47,057 nucleotides of DNA, taken from contig JAISPD010000003.1 of assembly GCA_031275175.1 (NCBI GenBank), forward strand, positions 1-47,057. Reading direction: 5' to 3'. The notes under the pieces were generated by a model. It was not told the origin of the DNA. It worked only from the letters and a program-made list of their open reading frames with translations, and did not search any database. Position 1 is the first letter of the stretch; each line of letters starts with the position of its first letter. The translations under genes were made by a program, and so were the position numbers. Source of the stretch: Mycoplasmataceae bacterium (GTDB lineage: Bacteria; Bacillota_I; Bacilli_A; Mycoplasmatales; Mycoplasmoidaceae). Positions 40,067-47,057 of the stretch are shown piece by piece.

Positions 40067-42256
40067 ATGTTAGACTTATCTAAATTAAATCATAATCAAT
40101 TATTAACGGTTACTGCAGATATTGGTCCGCTTTTAATCATTGCGGGAGCAGGTACTGGGAAAACTAGAGTACTTACTACTAGAATTGCTTATTTAGTTGA
40201 ACAATTACATTTTAATCCTCACGAGATTCTAGCAATTACTTTTACAAACAAAGCTGCAATTGAGATGCGCAATAGAATTAATGGTTTGTTGAAACATGTA
40301 TATCTTCCATGAATTGGTACATATCACGCGATTTGTTTAAAAATTTTGAAGGAAGACATTCATTTTTTAGGGAGACAAAATAGTTTTTCAGTTATTGATG
40401 AAGAGGATCAATTAAGTATTATTCATGACATTTTTAAAGAGGGTGAGATATCAACAAAAGATATTAAACCTAAGAAAGCTTTGGAGATTATTCAAAGAGT
40501 TAAAGTTGATGAAATTGATTTATTTACAATTAATCAATTAAATGCATTGAGAAAAATCGGCATTCATTCATTGAATGATCTTCAGTCGTTTCGTTACATT
40601 ATCAAAAATTATGAAAAAAAATTATTGAAGGCAAATTTACTAGATTTTGATGACTTGTTAATTTTGACTAAAAAATTATTATCAGAGCATGATGATGTTT
40701 GTGGAAAATGACAAAACAAATTTAATTATGTATTGGTTGATGAATTTCAAGATACGAATTATTTACAATTTGAGATTTTCAATTTATTGGTTAACCCAAA
40801 AATTAAAAATGTTTTCGTTGTTGGTGATCCTGATCAAACAATTTATACATGGAGGGGTGCTTATCCTAATATTTTTATGGATTTTTTAACTAATTTTAAA
40901 GATACCAAAACTTTTGTATTGGACACAAATTATCGCTCTACTAAAAATATTTTAAATGTGGCAAACAATTTGATTAAACATAATGAATTAAGAATTTCTA
41001 AAAATTTAACAACCCCTAATCCTACTGGATCAAATGTAATTTTCTTTGCAGGCGAAACATCACAAATTGAAGTATCTTATATCGCTAAACAAATTAAAGC
41101 GATAATTAAACAAAAGCAATATGCCTATCAAGATATAGCCGTTTTATATCGCGCTAAACATTTATCACGTACTATTGAACAAGAGTTTATTAATGATGGC
41201 ATTCCTTATTTAATCTATGGCGATATTCGTTTTTATCAAAGAAAAGAAATCAAAGATTTAGTTGCATACCTTAAATTAATTTGCAATCCTCAAGATGAAT
41301 TATCACTTAAACGAATTATTAATGTACCATCAAGGGGGATTGGATTAAAAACCATAGAAAATATTGAAAAATATGCTGCTAGCCAAAGTATTTCTTTTTA
41401 CGATGCTTTATTAAAAATTAGTAATGATGAAATTCCTTCTGGAATAAGCAAGCCAACCATCAAAAAATTTATGGTTTTAATGGAATTAATTATGCAACAA
41501 ACTAAGGATCTTCCTCTAGTAAAAAAAATTGAACATATTATTGACGTAATTCATTATCAAGAATACTTAAAAACATTTGATCAATTTGAAACACGTTGAG
41601 AAAATGTACAAGAATTAATCGTTGCAATTGAAGAATTTCAATCAGAACATCCTAACAGGAATTTATCAGATTTTTTAGAAGAAATAAGTCTATATACAGA
41701 CATTGAACAATCGAAGGCTAAACAACATGATTTTGTTTCATTAATGACCATTCATTTTGCTAAGGGTACGGAATTTAAAGTAGTGTTTATTATAGGTATG
41801 AATGAAGGTGTTTTTCCGATTCAACATTTGAATTATGAAACCAATATGGAAGAAGAACGACGAATCGCTTATGTTGGTATTACAAGGGCAATGGAAAGAC
41901 TGTTTCTCACTTGTAATTTAGGGTTTTCCCCAATTTCTGCAGATAAATTAACCCCATCTAGATTTGTTAAAGAAATTGGTGAACACAATTATGTTACTGA
42001 TACTTCTAACATTGCAACGATTAGTAAAGCTGATTTAGAATGGTACGATTCTTCTAAAAATATTGATTGACAGAAAAATTATGATTCTGAGAACGAAATA
42101 GTTTTTAAAATTGGTGATGTAATTGCTCACACTATTTTTGGTAGTGGCATAGTTGTAGGAATAAATGATGACATGCTTGAAATTGCATTTAAAGCACCAT
42201 TTGGTGTTAAATCATTAATAAAGAATCATAAATCTATTAAAAGATTAAAGAATTAG
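40067..42256 (+). CDS. pcrA: ATP-dependent DNA helicase PcrA/UvrD
   Basis: 729 residues, full length SF1A helicase. Motif [16 protein letters not shown] near 25-40, [12 protein letters not shown], motif [12 protein letters not shown] near 221, motif [16 protein letters not shown], motif [10 protein letters not shown], motif [16 protein letters not shown] (FAKG replaces the usual HSAKGLE) and motif [14 protein letters not shown]. The last 60 residues, with [20 protein letters not shown], form the Tudor-like domain that contacts RNA polymerase. It acts in repair and replication-fork upkeep. It overlaps the ABC ATPase by four bases tail to tail. Confidence 0.96.
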
Positions 42257-42960
42257 ACTGTGACCTTCGGTTTATATTTTTGATAAATAGAGCGTAAATG
42301 AATACCAGGTTTGTGTTGTATCACCTTTTTGATTTGGCCGCGAACAATAATGACAATTCAATCAGTAAAATTTTGTATTTCGTCTAAATTATGAGTTGAA
42401 ATAAAGACGGTTTTATTGAGCTTTATTAATTTTTTAATTAATTTGTAAAAAGTTTCTCTTGTGTCAGGATCTAAATTTTCTGTCGGTTCATCCATGATTA
42501 ATAATTTTGGATCGTGTAGTAATGATTGAATAATCATAATTTTCTTTTTTTGACCACTAGACATGTTGTTTAAATTTAAATGTAAGCGATTTCTTAATCC
42601 AAATATTCGTTCGTAATATTGAATGCGTTGGTGAGCTACAGCTTTTGGAACAGCATAAAGCGAAGCCATCATCATTAGAAATTTATAAGCTTTTACTTTA
42701 GGAAAATTTTCTTTTTCTGGAATGTAACCGATTAATTTATGTGACATTATTTTTTTGGAATTTATGCCATAAATATAAATTTCACCACTATCATATTGAT
42801 ATAGCGATAGAATACTTTTAATCGTAGTTGTTTTACCAGCACCATTGTGACCGATGAATGCACATAATTTACCAACGGGGACAAAAAAAGATATGTTATT
42901 TAATATTTTTTCACCATCAATATTCTTTTTTAAATTTTTAATTTCTAAAGCTTTTTCCAT
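42253..42960 (-). CDS. ABC transporter ATP-binding protein
   Basis: 235 residues. Walker A GHNGAGKTT near 38-46, signature NMSSGQKKK near 132-140 (SSGQ for the usual SGGQ), Walker B LLIMDEPTENLD and the switch histidine in STHNLDE. The type is the ABC-2 exporter ATPase (CcmA-like). It lies three bases after a matching permease gene. The substrate is unknown; a drug, lipid or peptide exporter is likely. Confidence 0.92.
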
Positions 42961-42963
42961 AGA

Positions 42964-43674
42964 CTATGAACCAATATTAATTTTGTAATTTAAAACAAAA
43001 CCGATGCCAACTGCTAGCGACAATGTTGGTAACATGGCAGCTAAAGGGATTAAGAATGTTTCAAGGTATTCTAAATCATTTGCTTGATCTGGATTTTGTG
43101 TGACACCAAAACTGAAACCGATTGCATAAGACATACTGACAACTAATACTATTACACTAACAATCATTTCTCTACAATAATATCTAAAAGATGTTCCTGT
43201 CAAGCTTCCTAATAAACAAAGCATGAAACTAACTACTATCATATAACTTAGTTTCATTTTTCCTTGATACAAAGATATGTGTTTACTTTGGCATCATTGA
43301 TCCAAAATCAAGTAATAAGCGCTAATAATTGATGCTACTACTATTGCAAAGGTAGCACTTAATAGTAATTTAGAGGTAAGGTATGTAGAACGTTTAACTG
43401 GTCTGCTTAATATAAAAATTCGATCATTTGGATTAGCAATGATTTCTCCGAGCACCGAACTAAAAAAAGCGATAGTGCAAATAGCAACTAATGATGACAT
43501 TGTTTTGATTTGTCAAATTTCTGTAGTTTCTCCCATTTTAAATTTCATCATAATTGGGATAATATCAATAAAGATGCCATTTAAAATTAACCCAGCTAGC
43601 AATATAATTCAAACAGATACTTGAGAAATAGTAGACTTAAAAAAATGCCCATATAATTTTAAACACATTCTCAT
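42964..43674 (-). CDS. ABC-2 type transporter permease
   Basis: 236 residues, six helices. Helix 1 is VWIILLAGLILNGIFIDIIP; EIIANPNDRIFILSRPVKRSTYLTSK near 75-100 is the cytosolic loop typical of ABC-2 permeases, with the RPVKR part contacting the ATPase. The last helices are LIPLAAMLPTLSLAVGIGFVL. It precedes its ATPase. Several UGA-Trp codons are used. The start at 43674 (MRMCLKLYG) is the first ATG; the third codon is also ATG. Confidence 0.8.
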
Positions 43675-43697
43675 AACTAACTCTTGGTTAATCCAAT

Positions 43698-43703
43698 TAT
43701 AAT
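43698..43703 (+). promoter_or_regulatory. Putative -10 box for cyclo-ligase gene
   Basis: TATAAT 13 bases before the ATG at 43717, with no Shine-Dalgarno site between. Confidence 0.4.
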
Positions 43704-43716
43704 AAAATATCAAGTT

Positions 43717-44256
43717 ATGAATAATAAATCAATTAGGTTAAAATTACTGAAAAAGCGATGAAATCTACAGCCAAGTGTTAAAGCGCAATTAGACCACCAG
43801 ATTTATCTAAAAGCTTTAAATGCCATCAATGGCCGCAAAGTTATTAATAAATTTATAGCTTTTTATTGACCGATTGAAAATGAAGTTGATACGATCGCAT
43901 TGATTCATGAACTATTAAAAAAACAATACAAAATATGTGTTCCATATATTAAAAAAAAGCAGATGTTTTTTAAGCCAATTACTTCCATTCATTTTGAATA
44001 TGAATTTTGGAAAAATATGCGACAACCGATCATTAAAAATATTATTGATGGTTCAGAAATTAGTTTATTAATTACTCCCATAATTGGTTTCAACCAATCC
44101 CAACAACGATTAGGATACGGACTTAATTTTTATAATGATTATTTAGATAAATACAATCACATATACACAATCGGTTTGGCATATGATTTTCAAAGGAATG
44201 ATGAGTTTATCACTGATCGTCGTGATAAAGTGATAAACTTGATTATTACTAACTAA
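43717..44256 (+). CDS. 5-formyltetrahydrofolate cyclo-ligase
   Basis: 179 residues. Converts 5-formyl-THF to 5,10-methenyl-THF with ATP, feeding one-carbon metabolism. The key motif is LGYGLNFYNDYLDKY near 130-145, matching G-x-G-x-G-F/Y-Y-D-R-Y-L; AFYWPIENEVDT near 49-60 is the ATP/folate loop. The N-terminal basic helix IRLKLLKKRWN is usual. It is two bases ahead of the YmdB-type gene. Confidence 0.9.
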
Positions 44257-44258
44257 AC

Positions 44259-45044
44259 ATGAAAATTCTTTTTATCGGAGACATTTTTGGAAAATCAGGG
44301 CGTCGCGCTATTCAAAATGAGTTACCAAAATTAATTAAAAACGAATCAATTGATTTCGTTATAGCTAATGCTGAGAATACTACACACGGACGATCTTTGT
44401 CTGTGAAACATTACCAACAATTAATGAATTATGGTGTAAATTATTTTACGTTTGGAAATCATACGTGACACTTAAAGGAAATTGGACAAGTTTTAGCCCA
44501 TGATAACACTATCCGCCCACTCAATTTGAAGCAAGATACTCAAGAAGTAAAAATTGGTAAAGGGTCCATTGTTTTTATACATAAAGGTAAAAAAGTTAGA
44601 ATTACCAATCTATTAGGTAACACTGTTGAATGCCACAAAATCCAAACAAACCCCTTCATTTCTTTTCGTGAATTTTTAGAATCCAATGATTCTGATATTC
44701 ATATTATTGATTTTCACGCGGAAACGACTAGTGAAAAAAATGCATTTTTATTATCTTTTGCAGGTAAAGTCACTGCAATTTTAGGGACGCATACCCATGT
44801 GCAAACTGCTGATGAAAAAATTTATAAAAATACAGCGTATATTACAGATGTGGGTATGACGGGAGGGACATTAGGTATTATTGGTGCTGAACCTGATTCT
44901 ATTTTAGACTGCTTCAACGAAAAAGCAGAACGATTCCGACTGTCGCCATCAAATAGCAAGTATCAATTTAATGCAGTGTTATTATTTATTGACGAACAAG
45001 CGAATGTGGTAAAATCAATCAAGCGTTTTTTTATTAATGAATAG
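44259..45044 (+). CDS. YmdB-family metallophosphoesterase
   Basis: 261 residues. Di-metal phosphodiesterase; Bacillus YmdB cleaves 2',3'-cyclic nucleotides and affects RNase Y-linked RNA levels. Metal ligands: FIGDIFGKSGRRA (D), NAENTTHGRS (N, E), FGNHTWH (N, H), DFHAETTSEKNA and GTHTHVQTADE (H). ITDVGMTGGTLG is the family's C-terminal motif. Its TAG stop is also the first bases of tRNA-Trp. Confidence 0.92.
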
Positions 45045-45116
45045 GGATTTAGTTTAAAGGTAGAATAATGGTCTCCAAAACCACTGATATGGGTTCAATT
45101 CCTATAATCCCTGCCA
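45043..45116 (+). tRNA. tRNA-Trp (CCA)
   Basis: 74 bases. Acceptor AGGGATT pairs with AATCCCT, then G and encoded CCA. The anticodon stem TGGT/ACCA encloses CTCCAAA, giving anticodon CCA, which reads UGG. Its first two bases are the last two of the YmdB stop codon. As UGA is Trp here, a second tRNA-Trp (UCA) should lie elsewhere in the genome. Confidence 0.95.
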
Positions 45117-45140
45117 AAATGCTTATAGAACAGCACCTTT

Positions 45141-45163
45141 TAATTATTGCAAATTAATAATTA
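45141..45163 (+). terminator. Weak hairpin after tRNA-Trp
   Basis: TAATTATT and AATAATTA pair over a 7-base loop, followed by TTTACTT. All-A/T stem, so only a weak candidate. It lies between the convergent tRNA and lipoprotein genes and could serve both. Confidence 0.4.
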
Positions 45164-45172
45164 TTTACTTAA

Positions 45173-46777
45173 TTAACTATCGTAATATGAAGTTAATTGT
45201 TCAACCATTAGAAAAAACAAACCTTTGGCTCAATTTAAAGGATCAATTGGACTAGGAACTCTTCATCAAAATTTTCCATCAACAATTGCATTGTAACTTT
45301 CTACTAAATTACCAGCTTCACAAGCTGTTCCGTCACCATGCAAACCATCACCTGTAATAAAAGCAAGACTTTTATTAAAATGCATAGTTGCACTAGCCAA
45401 GTAATAGTCTTTTTTTGTTCCATCTAAATTAGCTAAAGCAATTGCATCATACGCCATTCAACTGTCAAAAAATCAAGATGCTTCACTACCTTTAATAAAA
45501 TCTTTTTCACGTTTATCAATACTTGAATCATCTGTATCAGTCTTAATTTGATTAAATCAGAAGTTACCTGATTGATAATTATCATCGTTATATCGCTTTA
45601 CACCTCATTCGGTGTTTAAAGTACTAACGATATCATAAATAGTTTCTTTTTCAGCTATTGATAATCCGCTTAATTTAGCTGGAAAAATAAGGTTTAATAA
45701 AGCAGCATCGGCAGTGCGATATCTTTTATCATTGGTAGCATAATTTGGTGATTCTCCTCCTAATGATATTTGTTCGTGAATCAAATCATAGCCATTATTT
45801 TTCATTTCTGTTAAGGTATTATTTCGGTTTGTTACATCTACATCAGAGTAGCCAAGGGCAGTGGCTTGAGCATTAAAACTATCTATAAATCAACCTGGTA
45901 ATGCTGGTGTTGAAGTATCAAGAAAATTTTCAATTGCAGAAGTTACAATTCCGACTGAAGAAGTATTTAATCGTTGTGCTTCTTCTCATGCCCCTGAATC
46001 TTCCATTTGTCAAAATTCTATTTTATAAAGATATTCAATTAAGCCAACAATTGAGTTCATGCGTGTAACGTTTAAATCTGCTTGAACAATCGCTCCTGTT
46101 TTGACGCTTGTTAATAGACAATCTAAGAACAAACCTAGCGCATCATTTTGTTTATGATTTCAAGGTTGTGCTTTACCATTTTCTTGCACATCTGCAAAAG
46201 TTGGTGAATCTCCATCAAAGCGAATATGAACGGCATTCATTTGCCCATTTTTTGGATCATTGAGCAATTCAGGATTTTGAATATCTGCATCAATTCTTTC
46301 TTTTTGTGAAGTAAAATAATCTAATAAACTAAGTAAAACTTTTTTAGCATCATCGGTACGATGTTGAGCAGCTAATGCATAATATCCTCAAATACTATCG
46401 CGTACTCAAATAGCATCATAATTTGTACCTTGGCTAGAATCTACATCTGCCGCTGGAATGAAAGTATGTCCATTTTTTTCTTCTATTTTAATATTGGTGT
46501 TAGCATATTGAGAAATTTGTCGAATTTGATTAGAAGTGCTATAAACTGATTTTAATTGGTCTCCGATCTCCTTAACATGGTTATGGATTGTATATTCTGG
46601 TACATTATTGATGCTTGCAAAATTTAATTCAACTCCTTGATATTCAGGATGTTTTCTTAATTCGTTGACGAATTTATTAAATGCACTTTTGCTACAAGCA
46701 ACTATCGGTACTGTAATTAATGTCGCTGCACCAAAGATGGCACCAAGATGTATCATTATTTTTTTTAGATGTTTCAT
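45173..46777 (-). CDS. GH15/phosphorylase-kinase-like lipoprotein
   Basis: 534 residues. Signal peptide ends VPIVAC with lipidated Cys at 28. The mature part looks like an alpha/alpha toroid: NYDAIWVRDSIWGYYALAAQ near 120-139 recalls the WVRD motif of phosphorylase-kinase alpha and related GH15 glucoamylases; HIRFDGDSPTF, then WQMEDSGAWEEA near 225, RYRTADAALLNLIFPAKLSG and FIKGSEASWFFDSWMAYDAIALA and, near the end, GDGLHGDGTACEAGNL follow. GH15 enzymes cut alpha-glucans; two acidic residues act as acid and base, here possibly in EEA and ACEAGNL. It could digest host glycogen or glycans. UGA-Trp is frequent. Confidence 0.62.
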
Positions 46778-46919
46778 ATTAAGTATTGTAATATTTTTAT
46801 CGTAACGGATTACACTTAATTATTTAATAAAAAATAAACGTGAAGTAAACCCCACGGGCGGATATTTAAGTTATCACTTTCAATGAATAGTTATCCTAAT
46901 TTGGTTTTATAACTTGCTG
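46778..46919. other. Spacer between lipoprotein gene and right repeat
   Basis: 142 bases. I see no gene, tRNA or clear promoter; the lipoprotein gene has an A/T-rich upstream region only. Confidence 0.5.
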
Positions 46920-47041
46920 TTTTTGTAAAAGATTAGCGACTTTGTCCCACTAATTATAGCTGCTAGAAATTACAACTTTTTCATAAATTTCGTTCGGAGT
47001 AACACGATATTGCTTTTTAAATATTAAAAAGTCATTCAATT
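46920..47041. repeat. Right copy of 122-bp inverted repeat
   Basis: Reverse complement of bases 1-122 with one mismatch, at 46934. The flanks on the inner side differ at once, so 46920 (and base 122) mark a true boundary of the repeated unit. The outer side runs off the window. Confidence 0.9.
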
Positions 47042-47057
47042 GATACCATGGATGTGA
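46950..47057 (-). pseudogene. 3' end of the same repeated ORF, other copy
   Basis: The minus strand frame enters from the window edge with SHPWYQLNDFLIFKKQYR and continues as in the left copy to TAG at 46950-46952; 35 residues visible. It extends the left copy by five residues. It probably is the C-terminus of an intact or truncated mobile-element gene; transposase is a guess based on copy number and position. Confidence 0.4.

Noticed and set aside
1-47057. CRISPR array, toxin-antitoxin, restriction or prophage genes
   Set aside because: No spaced direct repeats, Cas, methylase or phage structural motifs were seen on either strand.

Overview
The window looks like a chromosomal contig from a wall-less bacterium of the class Mollicutes (mycoplasma-like). 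The DNA is strongly A+T rich. In-frame UGA has to be read as tryptophan in most of the conserved proteins, while UAA and UAG are the stops. There are several lipoproteins with short lipoboxes ending in Cys, genes are packed with 1-44 base overlaps, and the tmRNA tag ends NYAFVA, like tags of the Mycoplasma pneumoniae/Ureaplasma group. A tRNA-Trp with anticodon CCA is present; the UCA tRNA needed for UGA must lie elsewhere. The species cannot be named from the sequence.

Layout. 1-455: the first 122 bases are an inverted copy of 46920-47041, apparently the inner end of a repeated mobile-element-like sequence; an orphan coding remnant follows. 456-5609: nfo, purB, alkA-like, udk, an RluD-type pseudouridine synthase and a TrmH-type rRNA methylase. 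5701-8689: a surface glycerophosphodiesterase lipoprotein, a decayed stretch with an AdhE-like remnant, tRNA-Leu and tRNA-Ser, a small membrane protein and an unknown lipoprotein. 8880-15743: ridA, an amino-acid permease, recU, a Bax-inhibitor-1-like protein, tlyA, dinB and ruvAB. 15836-23504: a membrane protein/lipoprotein pair, hemW-like, miaA, a type-2 ferredoxin-NADP reductase, trmL, a hypothetical protein, recA and a membrane protein. 23504-29962: dnaX, tmRNA, nusG, secE, rpmG, a SigH-like sigma factor and a second permease with a long tail. 30029-37980: uvrB, a DUF31-like serine protease lipoprotein, tatD, mnmE, holB, tmk and serS. 38056-45116: a possible ribbon-helix-helix protein, a glycosyltransferase-like protein, an RDD membrane protein, pcrA, an ABC transporter, a 5-formyl-THF cyclo-ligase, a YmdB-type phosphodiesterase and tRNA-Trp. 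45173-46777: a GH15/phosphorylase-kinase-like lipoprotein. The other copy of the repeat closes the window.

Together the genes cover DNA repair and recombination (nfo, alkA-like, dinB, ruvAB, recU, recA, uvrB, pcrA), replication (dnaX, holB, tmk), tRNA and rRNA modification (miaA, mnmE, trmL, tlyA, RluD and TrmH types), transcription and secretion (nusG, secE, SigH-like) and a set of secreted or surface proteins probably acting on the host. Nine adjacent pairs share a TAATG stop/start and five convergent pairs overlap at their stops, so gene order and translational coupling probably set much of the expression. No clearly new multi-gene defence or mobile system was found. The most promising leads are the SigH-like factor at its ancestral locus beside a recombination-rich gene set, the 38.0-40.1 kb cluster with its palindromic putative operator, the uvrB-coupled protease, and the repeat that bounds the contig.
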